Assembly: GCA_025594325.1 (NCBI GenBank)
Contig: JANHCV010000006.1
Span: forward strand, 434,001 to 498,000
Origin: Blastocladiella emersonii ATCC 22665
Taxonomy: Eukaryota > Blastocladiomycota > Blastocladiomycetes > Blastocladiales > Blastocladiaceae
Direction: 5' to 3'
DNA length: 64,000 nucleotides
Shown: in pieces, positions 35,514 to 47,283 of the stretch
How positions within the stretch are numbered: the stretch's first letter is position 1
Layout of the letters: the number at the start of each line of letters is the position of its first letter
Made by a program: the position numbers and the translations under genes
Notes under the pieces: generated by a model
Databases searched by the model: none
What the model was told of the DNA's origin: nothing
Seen by the model: only the letters and a program-made list of their open reading frames with translations

Positions 35514-36001
35514 GGTGACGAAGGGGAGAGAGGGAACAACACGGCTCGTTGAGTATGTTTAAACCGGGAGGTCACAACAACGAAGGCAGGGGCCAGAGCA
35601 GCGGGGAGTGGGGACCGCCCGCTGGCCTTGGCCCGGCCGCCGCCTGCCTGCCCGCACGCAGCGCGGCCGGCCGCCCAGCGGGCCCCGGCATAGCGCCGTG
35701 CGAGCGGGCCCTCGGAAGTGTGTACGCCGCCCACGTGCGCGTTGCTAGGCGCCCCGCTATTCGCGCCATCCGCATGGCATCAGGGTTGCCCGGTTTTCGC
35801 GCGTCACGCGCGCTCAGCTGATGCGGTCACCGTGGTTTCTTAGAGTTTTTCACCTCAACATCGTCCTGCTGTCGTGCCGTGCGACCGCGTGCGCTGCGCC
35901 GCCGCCTCCCTCGCCACCCTTGACCCGCTCCCGACTCGTCACGCCCGCCGCCGACGTCGCTGCTTCTTGCCCTCGGAACTCCACGCATCGCCCATCCAAC
36001 C
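35514..36001. other. divergent promoter region, RPP1 / COX4
   Basis: A 488-bp gap between divergent genes for a ribosomal protein and a respiratory-chain subunit. A GC-rich block of GGCCGGCC-type short palindromes occurs near 35,630-35,690. No TATA box was recognised. Confidence 0.5.
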
Positions 36002-36922
36002 ATGATCGCCGCCCGCCTGACCCGCGCTGTCGCCCCGCGCCTCGCCGCCGCCCACACCTTCTCGGCTGCCGCCATCCGCCTCGGTACGTCCCGCATCGGC
36101 TCTGCGGGAGAGTGCTGCCGGGCTCGCTCCTAGGGGGACATGGGGACTGTGCAATGGCCACACGAGCTCGATGCATCGACCGAGCAGCGAGGAGCACGTC
36201 GGACCACCTCGAGCATGAACTTTGCTTGTTTCTTGCACTATGTTGGCCATCGGTTATCGGCACCATGTGATCAACATCTTTGCGCACGACGGCATCTGCG
36301 CTATGGCGCTCGGCATGCGTGCACCGGCTCGATGCCGTCGCCGGCTGGCCGTCGTGTTACTCGAACCCGCTCACGGTATCCTGGACTGTTCAACTCGGCC
36401 TCGGCCGCGGTGATAACTGTCCTTGCTGATCGTGTCGCCGACGCCGCTCCACGCCTGCTCCTGCTCGTTGCCTTCCCGCCGTACCCGTGTCCCCCCCGAC
36501 GAGCGCGCAAACCCCAACTCAACCATCACCCACTCTAACCCATGACCCGATATCGTCAATCCATAGGCGGCCACGGCCCCGCTGAGCCCTTCGTCGGCCC
36601 CGGCACCCAGCCCGGCAAGATCCCCACCGACCTCGAGCAGTCGACCGGTCTCGAGCGCTTCGAGTACCTCTCGGAGCTCGAGGGCCGCAACGCCTTCGAC
36701 ATGAAGCCCCTCGAGCCCACCCACCTCGGCACCCCCGCCAACCCCATCGTCGTCGAGTCGGTCGAGAACGTCCGCTACGTCGGCTGCACCGGCTACCCCG
36801 TCGACTCGCACGACACCATCTGGATCCGCGTCAACAAGACCAAGGAGGAGGGCGTCAACCGGTGCCCCGAATGTGGTGGCAGTTACCAGCTGAAGATGGT
36901 GGATGCTCCCCACTTCCACTAA
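36002..36922 (+). CDS. COX4: cytochrome c oxidase subunit 4 (COX5B type), mitochondrial
   Basis: Two exons, 36002-36083 and 36567-36922, give 145 residues. The first exon encodes a classical targeting peptide (MIAARLTRAVAPRLAAAHTF). The mature part contains GRNAFDMKPLEP and the zinc site: the cysteine of YVGCTGYPVDSHD and the pair in CPECGG, closing with a histidine-containing tail. The protein is a nuclear-encoded peripheral subunit of complex IV on the matrix side. The intron (36084-36566, 483 bp) is several times longer than any other here. It has a GTACGT donor and a TAG acceptor, with a CTCTAAC branch-like site about 33 nt upstream. Joining preserves phase (G|GC, Gly). No alternative exon could be supported inside the intron. 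Confidence 0.94.
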
Positions 36923-37874
36923 GCAGGACCGGAACCCGACGGTCGCCGGCCGCCGTCCCGCGTGTCCCGACCCTCCCCGCCCCGTGTTTCTCCCCCTCTC
37001 TACAGCGCGTCTCGCACCTTCCCTACGCTCCTAATGTGCATGTCTCTCTCGTCCTTACCTACCCCACTGAATGAAATGAAGCTCGTTTGTTACTCGACGC
37101 CTCACCGACTTGATGCTGGCCACCGTGACCGAGCCCGGTCGCGACGCGTCAACCGGCGGCCAACGACGCGTCAACCGGCGGCCAACGACTGTCGGGTTCC
37201 GGTCCTGCACAGCGGAAATGAGGCGCATCCACAATCAACGATGTCTCCGTCACGCTCCAACTGAACTCGACCCAGAGTCCCGACCCGAATCCGATCGGGT
37301 GCGGTCACCATGACTTCGCGACAACCCCACGCTGGCACCTCGACACGACGTGCCAGCTTGGCCGGACCACAAGGGCGTCTCGACCTTCGTTCCGACCATG
37401 ATTTTCGGGCTCATTGCGCTTCGCTATCACGCGAGCCTGTTTGGAACCGAGGATTGCTCTCACGCGGCGACGGCGATGCAGGCGCGATACACTCGAAAAC
37501 GACCATGTCGATACTGGAAGCACCCTGTAGTATACCCACTTGACTCTGAGAGCCGTCTGCGACGAGCAAGGCCCTGCAACGGCAGGGCAGCACGGTGGAC
37601 GCGTCGATTTATCACGTTCGCGTCACGTGGGCCGCGACGCGACCTTTCTTTGCGAGAGCCGCCGACCCTCGCATCAAACGACGAGTACAAGGAACCGGGT
37701 GATACTATATACATGATGTTGTCTCACGACCACTTACGGGTCGTCCACGCGCGAGGCCGCGCGACGCATCGCGACCACCGCGCTCGCCACCGTGATGTCC
37801 TGCTCGATCCACGCGCTGAACCTACACCGCGCTGTGAACTATTCGACTAGAGCTACAGCCCAGCCTCGCGTACC
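36923..37874. other. convergent intergenic region
   Basis: A 952-bp gap between the stops of COX4 (plus) and a minus-strand membrane-protein gene. It contains a short direct duplication (GACGCGTCAACCGGCGGCCA repeated at about 37,144-37,184). No gene was recognised. Confidence 0.5.
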
Positions 37875-38453
37875 TCAATCCGCCGCACACCCTTCATCCG
37901 CCGGCGGCCGGATCGCATTGACGAGCGCCTCGACCTGCGTCGCGGCCGCCTGGATCTGGGCCTGGGTCGTCTCGATGGCCGCATTGAGCGCACTGACCTG
38001 CGCGTGCTGCGCCTGCATGCGGTGCGTGTTCTCCTCGGTCTCTCGCGCCACCTTGCCGACGGCCAGCATCAGCTGCATGAACTGGTCGCGGCTGATGGGC
38101 AGCTCGGACGCGAACCCCGTGGCTTTCGCGCATGCCCACTCCCACGTCGATGCCGGCCGGTCGCGGAGGTGGGTGATGAGGAGGATCGTGGCGGCCGTCG
38201 GCGCGGCGAGGAGAAGCAGGTAGAAGAGAAGGGTGAGCGCGAGGTACGCGGCGAGCAGGGCGGCCGGGAACGCGAGGACGGCGGCGAGGAGGCGCGTGGG
38301 GCGTGACGACGCGGCCGTCGGATCGTCGAGCTTCGTGAAGGCGTCGTACGGGTCGACAGGTGGAACTTGAGCGGGACCCGCGGCGGTGGCGCCCGTGGGC
38401 GGCGCGACAACGACCATCACCACGCTTCCCGACGGCACGGACTGGTTGGACAT
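37875..38453 (-). CDS. small membrane protein with C-terminal coiled coil, unknown function
   Basis: A single exon of 192 residues; I do not recognise the family. A Ser/Val/Pro-rich N-terminus is followed by a long hydrophobic region at about residues 54-92 (LLAAVLAFPAALLAAYLALT and on to AATILLITHL), long enough for two membrane passes. A helical C-terminal half at about 125-180 is rich in Gln, Ala and Glu (QAQHAQVSALNAAIETTQAQ) and looks like a coiled coil. The start at 38453 is the Met nearest the recognisable protein; an upstream in-frame Met at 38585 would add 44 residues of weaker composition. It is tandem with the Gdt1-type transporter gene, whose stop is 206 bp upstream of this start. 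Confidence 0.6.
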   Translation of the reverse strand: MSNQSVPSGSVVMVVVAPPTGATAAGPAQVPPVDPYDAFTKLDDPTAASSRPTRLLAAVLAFPAALLAAYLALTLLFYLLLLAAPTAATILLITHLRDRPASTWEWACAKATGFASELPISRDQFMQLMLAVGKVARETEENTHRMQAQHAQVSALNAAIETTQAQIQAAATQVEALVNAIRPPADEGCAAD

Positions 38454-38659
38454 GGTGGCGGGATGCGGTTGCGGCAAGACTTGATGCGTATCAGCTTTAC
38501 ATGGGCGAGGGGGTCGACAATGTCGAGAGAAGCTGGAGCTGAGAGCTGAGCTGCGCCAAGTCCAAGCGACCGACGCGTTGGTCATAGCGTCGTCGCGGGC
38601 TCTGCGTCACTTCCACCAAGCATTTGCGAGTAGAGATAGTATATTTACGAGAGCTAATC

Positions 38660-40053
38660 TTATGCCGCGGCCGAGCCGTCGTCGAGGTACGCGAACGTGA
38701 GAACGGCAAAGACGAGGAACACGAGGCCGCCGACGTATGTGACGGTGCGCACCGAGATGCGCGTCGCGAGCATCTTGCCGCCGAGCACCGCGATGCCCGT
38801 GCACAGCGAGTGGCCGACCACGGTCCCGAGAATGACGCTGCCCACGTTCTACAGTCGGTTTGAGCGAGTGTGAGTCGCGTCGTCCTGCGCTCAAGGCAAG
38901 TGAGGAAACGTACACCGGCGGCCGCCATGGCGATCGTCGCGATCTGCGACCGGTCGCCCCACTCGGCGAGGAACGTGAGGATGAAGGTTTCGACGAAGAT
39001 GGGCGACAGAATGTACTCGGCGACGCGGGCGAGCGCGCGGCCCATGGTCGCGATCAGGCCCAGCGGCGCGCCGTCGGCGGGCTGGCCAGCAGTCCCACGT
39101 TCGACGCGCTCGTACTCGTGCTTGTCGCGGGCCTTGATCTCGGCCTGGACCTCGGCGAGCTCCTCGTCGGTCGACGCGTCAGCGGGCATAGCACGCGCCT
39201 CGCGGACCATGCGCACGCCGAACACGAGGAACAGCGCGCCGGCGAGCGCCTGGGTGTAGGTGCGCGACAGGAGCGCCGGGAGCACGTTGCCGAGCAGCGC
39301 CGACAGGACCGACATGACGGCGAGGGCCGACCACGCGGCCGCGAACACGAGCGCGCGAGGGTGCGTCATGGCCATGATGGCGGCGATCAGGAAGGTCTTG
39401 TCGCCGATCTCGGACACGATGATCATCACCGACGACGTGATGAGCGACCGCCGCTGCTCCTCGACCTCGACGTCGATCTGCGTCGGCGTCGTCGTCCGCG
39501 GGCCGCTCGTCGTCACGGGGATCGCCACGGGCAGCTCGTCGCTCGGCCGCTCGCGGTACGGCGTGTTGGGCACCGACTGCGGGCGCCGGTTCGGCGCCTT
39601 GCCCGCGGGACCCGCCGACGACACGGGGACGGGTGTCACGGGCACCGCCACGGGGATCTCGTACTCGACCGACGCGTCCTTGGCCTTAGCGCGGTCCTTG
39701 CCAACGTCGTCATCGGCCGCACCGTCCGCGTCCGAGTCCACGTCGGCATCTAGCACCGGCATCAGCTGTGGCTGCGCCTCGTCCGAGTCGTCGGTCGACG
39801 GGCCGCCGCCCTCGCTGTGGACGGCGGGCGGCGGGAGCGCCAGCGCGGCGCGGCGGAACAGACCCGTTCGCTACACGATGGGTGTCACTTTGATGGACGG
39901 TTTAAGCCAGTTTGGAGGGTGTAGTACCTCGTGCGTCGCAATAGCACCGGCCACGGCCACGGGGGAGGCTCCTGCCGATGCCACGGCGAGGGCAGCGAGG
40001 AGCGCGAGTACCGCCACCACGGCGCGACGAGTTGAGGATGTTGGTCGAGACAT
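38660..40053 (-). CDS. GDT1: Gdt1/TMEM165 family (UPF0016) Golgi cation transporter
   Basis: Three exons: 39928-40053, 38914-39870 and 38660-38848, giving 423 residues. An N-terminal hydrophobic signal segment (AVVAVLALLAALAVASAG) is followed by an acidic, Pro/Thr-rich luminal linker of about 140 residues. Then come two copies of the family's cation-binding motif: EIGDKT (196-201) in the first half and EWGDRSQIATI in the second, each in a hydrophobic helix. The second copy continues across the last intron into NVGSVILGTVVGHSL. Family members exchange Ca2+/Mn2+ for protons in the Golgi and support glycosylation. The middle charged loop (EVQAEIKARDKHEYERVER) is typical. Both introns end in TAG; the donors are GTACTA and GTACGT. 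Confidence 0.93.
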
Positions 40054-40542
40054 GTATGGTCGGGTTCTACACGCCGCGCGTCGTGTGCGTTGGTCTCGGG
40101 GGTGTGCGACTCAGCGGGTGGGTCGCCCACTTACGCGAGGAGAAGCTGAGCAATGGTCGGCGAGAGAGAGGGGAGATCTCGCGCTTAGTCGAGGGCGAGT
40201 GCAGCCAGTCGGTGATTGCGATACATGGAAGTTGTTCCTGGCGTCAATTCGACGAGAGAAGGGGCGCGGCGGCGCCAAGTCTGCGTCGGCGGCGAAGTGG
40301 GCGGCGAAGGCGAAGGCGTTCGTGGCTGCTGCCGGGTGGCTGCGAGGCACCACGTGTGCGTGTCTCGCACCGCGCGCGCGCGTCGCTCTGCCTGGTCGCG
40401 TTCGCCGTGCCCCGGTTTCGTTCGCGTCCCCGCCCACTCGCACGGCGACCAGGAAGATGACGAGTCCAAAGTGTTTAGATTCAAGAGATACACTGCTTGC
40501 TTGCTCCCGCGGCGGCGCCCACACCGTGTGTCCGAACGCGGC
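40054..40542. other. intergenic, MGM101 to GDT1
   Basis: A 489-bp gap with the MGM101 3' end and the GDT1 promoter, both minus strand. No motif was recognised. Confidence 0.5.
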
Positions 40543-41460
40543 TCACTGGCGCAGCTCCTCGTACGGGTACTCGACGCTCTGCCCCTTGCGGCGCCACAGC
40601 TTGAGCTTGGTGTTGCGGACGACGTGGCGGACCCAGATGTGCTCGCAGTACTTTGCCTTGTGGGCGCGGATGAAGGACGGGTCCCACAGCTCGCTCGCGA
40701 TGCCAATGTCCTTGCAGCACCGCATCAGCGCGTTGGACTTGCACCCCTCCATGGCCGTCGCCAGCTGCTTCTCGTCAAACACCTCCTGCTCGCCGCGCGC
40801 CTGCGAGATGAACCGCCCGTACGCGTACAGCGCGTACTCGCGGCTGATGACGCGACCCGCCATGCTGTGCGGGCCGCGCGGCGCCAGCGCCCAGCCGCCA
40901 GGCTTGAAGGCGCGGTTCAGGATCCGACGGTACTTGATCTCGGGCAGGTACAGCAGACCGTCTACAAGTCGGGGAGGATGAGCGGCTGTGACGCGGCATT
41001 GGTCAAGAAACCGGACAGCGACGACGGACCCGGCTTGATCTCAATGTCGGCCGGGTCGACCTCGGCGAGCAGGATCTCGACCACCGCGTCGGGGAACGCC
41101 TGTGTCGCGATGCCGGCAAACGCGTCCGCCTCCATGTGGAACGTGGACGACTCGGACGCGACCAGCGGCGACACGGTCTGCGACGCGAGCGACGGCATCG
41201 ACTTGACCGTCGACGGCTCCGCCGTGTTGTTGCCGTTGGCTCCCGCGGGCGCCTTCATCGGGCTCTCGAGCGGCGGGCGCGCAAACCGCAGCACCGGAGT
41301 CGTCTAACGAGGCAACACGGCGGTGTCAGCGGGGGGCTGTGTGTGCGAGGGTGGCGATGGGATCCAAGCTTACCGTCAGGGCGCGACGAGCGACGGACAC
41401 TGACGCCGATGACGACAGCGCGCGGAAGGCGCGCGATTGCATGGAGCCGATGAGATTCAT
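40543..41460 (-). CDS. MGM101: mitochondrial genome maintenance protein Mgm101
   Basis: Three exons: 41374-41460, 41030-41303 and 40543-40961, giving 259 residues. Mgm101 is a Rad52-related single-strand-annealing protein of mitochondrial nucleoids, needed for mtDNA repair and inheritance in fungi. The first exon encodes a targeting peptide (MNLIGSMQSRAFRALSSSAS). The conserved core has [80 protein letters not shown] and a closing VEYPYEELRQ. The start at 41460 gives the best presequence; an in-frame Met at 41526 would add 22 residues. Introns are 70 and 68 bp with unusual donors GTAAGC and GTCCGT, both ending in TAG. Phase continuity (G|AC, Asp) supports the second junction. Confidence 0.93.
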
Positions 41461-42757
41461 GGTTGTTGCGTCGGTGGGCAGAAGAAGAGAGCTGGGACCC
41501 GCTGTGTTGATCGCGTTGAGACTCACTCCCTTGCACGCGGCTGCTGCCTCGGGGCCGGCTTCAGGGAACCTTTCTTTGACGAGGGCATCGCTCGCCTCCC
41601 ATCCGTGGCTCTCTCACATCGCGTGCAGCCCGGAAGGCCGTGGGCCTCGCGTGTCCCTGAGAGTGGACCGCGCTGGAGGGCAACGTAGCGCCCCTCACGG
41701 CGGCACGTCCGCCCTCGCACGATCGAGTTGCAACAGGCTCTTGCAGACTACTTGCTGCCAAGACGACTCAGGTGAGTGAGATAAGACGGACTGAGCAAGC
41801 GATGGACGAGACGATGAGGTGGACCCTGAGAGGTGCGTGGCAACGGACCACCTGCGGTCACGCCACGCAGCCGCGCTTCGCGATCGCTGCCGTCACTTAA
41901 ATTTCGTCCAACGTTGCGCCAGCGTCTGATCCATACCCGGCGCTGACGATACAAGTTGTTATCTGACACCTCTTCTTCGAGCACACATTAGGCCGTGTGC
42001 GTTGACGACAGATTGTTCCGAGCCGTGTAATCTCGGTCCCACTTCTGGACCATGTTTTGCTACTTTGGCCTTCTACCCTCTTCTTCTTCAACACCTACTC
42101 CTCTCTGCCGCGGATGACGAAAGCGGTTCCCTTAACGAGAGGCAAGTGGAGTGCGGCGTGCGTGCTCCCGCGCCGTTCAGCATGTGAGAACATCACCGAA
42201 TCCGCATGCTTGCTCTCCCGCTCAACGCCCTCAGACAGCTTGATGAAGCGAATGAATTACCTGCTGCAACATGCTCGGCAGCGCATTATGCGTCCATTTG
42301 ACACGATCGCATTCCGACGTCGGTGTCCTGCGTCCGGGTGGTCGCGGCTTAGGAGGCGGGCTCCGACGGCGCCCCTCTCGATCAGCTTTCGCGGAAAAGT
42401 TCAGCTTGCACATGCTCTCGCGATTGCTTCGCTTCTTGCGTCCGACTTGCGCTTGAGAAGCGTGAGCAGCGCGCACTCGTCCCGCACTTGGAGTGCTTGA
42501 GGCTGGGATGCAGTACATGTGGTCGCGCAGCTTGACTTGGTTGGGTCCACCGGTATACTTACGGCCTCGGCCTCGGCCACGGCCTCGTCCGCGCTCACCC
42601 CACCCTGCGTCAACACCACCGCGGGACTGGCGAGACCCAAGTCTCAGCGGGTCGTGGACGTCGTCTTCCCGTCTCGAATTGTGTGATCGTGATCGTGAGG
42701 CCGCCGTATCACTTCCGCTCCAAACATACTCGCACCAGTTTTGCTTCACAGGCAAGT
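41461..42757. other. gene-free stretch left of the palindrome
   Basis: No gene was recognised in these 1.3 kb. A short run of GGCCTC-type hexamers occurs around 42,562-42,592. The stretch ends at 42,757, immediately before the left arm of the large inverted repeat. Confidence 0.5.
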
Positions 42758-45700
42758 GTCCCGTCGAGTGGGAGGCCCGACGCACGCGCGTGAGACACGC
42801 TGCGAGACGCGACGCAAAATAGCGTGACGCGCGCGTGCGCCTTGATCCGAAACACGACGCGAGCTGGGACCTCGAGCTCTCGCTGCCTTCAACTCTGCAT
42901 CTCATGTATCCACCGCATGTAAAACTACCAGCAATGTAACTCAGGGCTTGCCGCCGTGATGTGGGCTTTCAAGTCGAAGGCGTTCTTCAGCAGCCACCTC
43001 GCCTCGACCCGACAGGGCTCAGGGAACCTTAGCCACGTGGTCGCGTTCACATGCTCTTCCCCACCAGCACATAATTTGAACCTACCGCGTGCTTTATTGC
43101 TATCAGTTTATCAAAGAAGAGTTGTACGTCACACGTGGTCGTCGAGTAGCAGGCGGCTCGCTTGTGGTCCAGGTCGCCGTCAATGGCGAGGCGGCGCGCA
43201 CTAGCACGGCGCGACACGGTTCGAAAACTGCTCCGATCCTGCAGACCGTGTTGCCGTAAACACCGAGGTCGCCGGGCTCGCGGTCCAAGTCTTCTTCACC
43301 CACTTGTGTCGCGCCGGGCCCGCTTACCTGTGCGTGCCGCGGCTCAAGGACATGATCGCTACCTCGGCGGTGACCCACGGGACGTACTTCCCGCGTTCCC
43401 GGCTTACCTCGCGATCGCGTCGCCAAACTGTCCTGCATCATGACGGTCCCGACGTTGCATCACGCCCGCTTCGCTGTCAAGCGAGCGCGCTTTGTCGTTT
43501 CTGAACGTAGCCGCGCCGAGAGCGTTCTTGGTCTGTTCGTGGCGGCGACGCTGATGATGCGACGCTCTTGCTCCTCTCTTCGATTATTCTTTTGGAAGGG
43601 GCTCGTTGCACACTTACACGCGGTTCACGGGGGTCCTGCTGGGCCTGGTGCTGGCCGAGCTTGGGTCGCTCGCACGGACGTGCCTCGCTCACCTGCTCGA
43701 GCTCGAGTCCGACAACCGCAAAGAAGACATGCCGCTGATCCACCGTGCCGCGCGATACATTTAAGACGGTGCCACGTGGCAGTACTCGCGCGTGCTCGGC
43801 GTCCCGCGGGAGCTCTTTGCGGCCTGCTGTTCTGATCCCAGGACGGCGAAGCTTGCGCTCCTCTCACTCTTCGCCGCGCCTCGACTCACTCGCAGCCCCG
43901 GCGCGCGGCCCGTCCCGAAACTGTAAACACAACCAGCAAGTTTCCCGCGATCGCTGCGACCCAGAATCGCGTCGTCGACTGCGCCGTCACGGTGGCCCAC
44001 GCCCCGCTCGCACGCGCAGGACAAGATCAACGCAGGTCGCACTCGCGAGGCTCACTACTTTATGCAAGTTCACTCTCGTCAAGCTCGCGTCGACCGGCTA
44101 AAGGAGCTGTTCAACCCGGTCCGCGCGGTCCTGCTGCGACGAGGATGAAGCGCGTTGACAGTCCCTTCTCGCTCTGTTCCAGGCAGCTGTACGCGGACGC
44201 CGCCACGCTTGACCGATATTTGGTAATCGTAGAGAAAATTTTCTTTCTGCTGATTGGTGAACACCCTAGATTGATATTGCTGCTCGGTCGCGAGGCGGCT
44301 AATGACGCGTTGCGCCACTTCACACGTCGGAGTGCTTCTGCCCTTCGCTCAAGTGCTACGCCCGCCATCATTTCGTGCCCATCGGTTAGTTTAAACTGCC
44401 TCAATGGCGCGGAGAAGTGAAGAAATGACACACGTTCATGCTGACGTTGGCGATGACCGTGAGAACTTTGCTCGGGTCAGTGGCATTTGCTATCGGGGCC
44501 CGAGTGGAGCGGACAATACAGGGTTACCATGGGTGCGGGTCCGTGGATACTGAGGGAGTTTCGGGAGCTCAGTTCGAATCCTTCTCGTTCGAGGTTGAAT
44601 CTCAGATCAGCCATGAGTCAACCCTTAGCCGACCTTCTCTTCGAACCGTCCACTACCATCCACGCCCCATTCCCTAATCCTTTCCTTTTGCTTAATGATT
44701 GGATTTTTGATAAATAAATCGGCACAAAGATGCACAAAGGCAGGCCGCGGCACGCTCGTTTCGTGTTGGCCGCGGGAGACGCGACGCACGGGAGACAAGT
44801 CGCGATGAACTGCGACTCTATCAGGCGCGGCGGGCGAGAGAGATTTCACGATTCAGTCCAGGATGCTGGCAGCCAAAGAATTGTCTCCTCGCGTATTCCA
44901 CTCGCCTGGAATCAGGGGCCGTTAAAGCAACGTGATCATGAACGCGATCATGATAACGCGGGAGACGCACGTGCCACTGATCAGGTCGCACGAGGATTTC
45001 AGTCCTTGGCTCTGTCCTGGCAAAGACTCAGGAGCGTTTTGTCGTACAAAATAGCTGTGGTATCGGGGATGACGCGCCGGTAACTAAATGACCGGCGATC
45101 ATGGTGCGAGTGAGACAAGGTGCGAGACACGACGCGAAAACGCGTGACGCGTTCATGCGCCTTGATCTGAAATGCGACGCGCGGTGCCGCTCCCGCTTTC
45201 GCCCACTCCGTCGCCCGTCTTCGCACGCTCTCTCATCGTCAGCGTCGCACCTCATGTATTAATCGCTAGTTACTAGCCGCAACGTAGCATGTTACCGACC
45301 GTCGTGAGCTTGTTCGCTTGAGGAGCCCTCGTCCGCCGGAAGTTGCTTGTCATGATCGGCCTCGAGTCTATCCTCGCCGTCGGCCTACTCGAGTCGTCTG
45401 CTGTTTCTTATGCTAGATTTTGAGATGCATTTCCTCTGGTCCACTCGTTTGCTCGCTCGCGATTGATCGCGCGACTTGGGCGTGCTCCAATTCAAATAAT
45501 GTCGTGTAGCTGTTTGGGGATTGCTCGCCCGCTTCGTCGCCATGTCCGTGCGTGGGGTCGAGATTCACATATAGCCTGTCCGTTCCCTCTTGATGGTATC
45601 TCGTAAGCCATTCAGTCGCACAAGGCCGCTACGCACGCGTGAAGCGCCCTCGTTCAAAACCACCTCTTCCGTCGAGTCAATCAACCTTGCGACCAAAATC

Positions 45701-45843
45701 AAAGGCGTCGGTTGACATGGCGGCGGAGCACCAGAAGCCTCAGGTCGGGATAGCGAGCCCCCTTGCTGTCATGTCGGCCTTGCTCAATAACGATTCGCGA
45801 AAGTACAATAAACTAGGATCTTACATTAAAACGAGCACGAGCA
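42758..45843. other. left-arm segment without intact genes
   Basis: These 3.1 kb hold dispersed-repeat remnants and a decayed coding-like stretch at 43.27-43.9 kb. Nothing intact was recognised. AT content is locally higher than in gene regions. The same sequence is present inverted at 56250-59335. Confidence 0.5.
43266..43926 (+). pseudogene. decayed coding-like stretch, unidentified
   Basis: Successive frames encode protein-like pieces: AGLAVQVFFTHLCRAGPAYL and CVPRLKDMIATSA, then, after frame changes, GVLLGLVLAELGSLARTCLA and LLELESDNRKEDMPLIHRAA. Next come an in-frame TAA at 43762-43764 and further DGATWQYSRVLGVPRELFAA. The amphipathic Leu/Ala-rich composition contrasts with the Arg-rich noise around it. 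No family could be named. The mirrored copy lies at 58167-58827. Confidence 0.3.
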
Positions 45844-46482
45844 CTACACCTTGGCGAGCACACGGCGGTCGAGGACGGCGTAGCGCAGGATGAAGACGAG
45901 GATGCCGCCGACCAACATGGTGAGGCCGGCGAAGGCGATCGCGGGCGCAAACTGCGCGCTCGGCAGGGCGCCACCCTTGGACGCGCTGATCAGCGCCGTG
46001 GCCACGGGCGTGCCGAGCGCGTACCCCAGAATGTTGCTCGTCGAGATGAGGCCCATGGTCGAGGCCAGCGTGGCGACACCAAACAGCTGCGCGACGCAGC
46101 TCGGCGTGATGCTGAGGTAGCCGCCGCTCATGAACCCGTACAGGCCCGCGAACACGACAAGCCACGCCTGCGAGTCGCCGCCAAACAGCCACGTGGTGAG
46201 GATCGACACGCCCGACCCGACGAGCGAGAGCCCGAGGGATGTGACGTTGCCCAGTCGGTCCGCGAGGTAGCCCATGGACACGCGGCCGACGATCGAGGTC
46301 GCGTTGAAGACGGTGAGCAGCGCGCTGCCAAGCGCGGCCGAGTGCGGCGTGGCCTGCGCGACGTAGGTCGGGAGCAGGAACGGCGGGACGAGGAACCCGA
46401 ACGTGTTGAAGGCGAGGCCAAAGTAGAGGAGCAGGAACCGAGGCTCGCGGAACAGCGCGAGGTTGAGTTTCGGCATCGAATG

Positions 46483-46516
<34 letters not shown>

Positions 46517-47283
46517 GGTTGCTGCGCACCGGCGGGGGTTCTGGTCACTTTCGTGGTCACACTACTAGTGATGCGAGGCCGAGCGAGCACGGCGCCAAGC
46601 GCGAACAGCACAAAGTTGATGGCCGCGAGGACCCGCAGCGTCCACGCGAAGCCGATTGACGGCATGATGGCCTGGATCATGTTGACGTAGATGAGGCCGC
46701 CAACGCCCGACCCAGCGACCGCGATCCCCACGGCCGTCGAGCGGCGCTCAACCCACCACTGCGCAATGAGCGCGAGCCCCGTGTTGATGCCGAGCGAGCC
46801 GGCCGCGCCGTACAGCAGGCCCTGCGTCAACATCAGGTGCCACACCTCGGTCGCGAAGCTCGCGAGGACGAGCGACGCACCCGCGATCACGGCGCCGAGG
46901 GCCAGCGCGTTGCGGAACCCCCACGACTCGGCGAGGCGGCCCGTGAAGGGTCCCGCGGCGGCGAGCGCCATGGGCATGAAGGCGCCGATCAGCGAGATGG
47001 ACGAGAGCGAGGCCGAGGGGAAGTCGACCGTCTTGTACTGCGCGGTGAAGAGGCCAAAACTGTTGAGGTTTGAGAAGACGGCAAAGTAGGTGAGGAAGCT
47101 CACGGCAACCTGGCACCACGCCGCGAAGCCGCCGTCGAGGCGGTCGGCCGTCAATGCTGCTGCGTCGTTGATGTTGTTGCCGGCTTCGAGAGATGATGAG
47201 GGGGCGTCGAGATCTAGGACCGAGTCGGGTTTTCTGGGTGGTTCAGCGGCGGCGGCGGCGGCGGCGTTGTAAGTCACGGTCAT
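45844..47283 (-). CDS. MFS transporter, monocarboxylate-porter type (left copy)
   Basis: Intronless, 479 residues. A cytosolic N-terminus of about 45 residues precedes DGGFAAWCQVAVSFLTYFAV, the position of the DGGYGW motif of the monocarboxylate-porter (MCT/Mch) family. Twelve hydrophobic segments can be followed, with GPFTGRLAESWGFRNALALG in the loop-2 position and MGYLADRLGNVTSLGLSLVG in the equivalent loop of the second half. The central loop (about residues 240-275) carries a polyglutamine run encoded by CAG repeats. Yeast Mch5 of this family carries riboflavin, but the other fungal members have unclear substrates, so none is assigned here. A (CAT)n microsatellite sits directly 5' of the start (47288-47320). 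The gene is divergent from the Gln/Ser-repeat gene in the same arm and has an identical twin at 54810-56249. Confidence 0.88.

Noticed and set aside
44500-44620. Possible tRNA gene, because of an AGTTCGAATCC B-box-like string
   Set aside because: The flanking 5-nt segments do not form a T-stem and no acceptor or anticodon arm can be drawn; the diverged repeat copy at 59.5 kb has lost the string. A tRNA-derived repeat remains conceivable.
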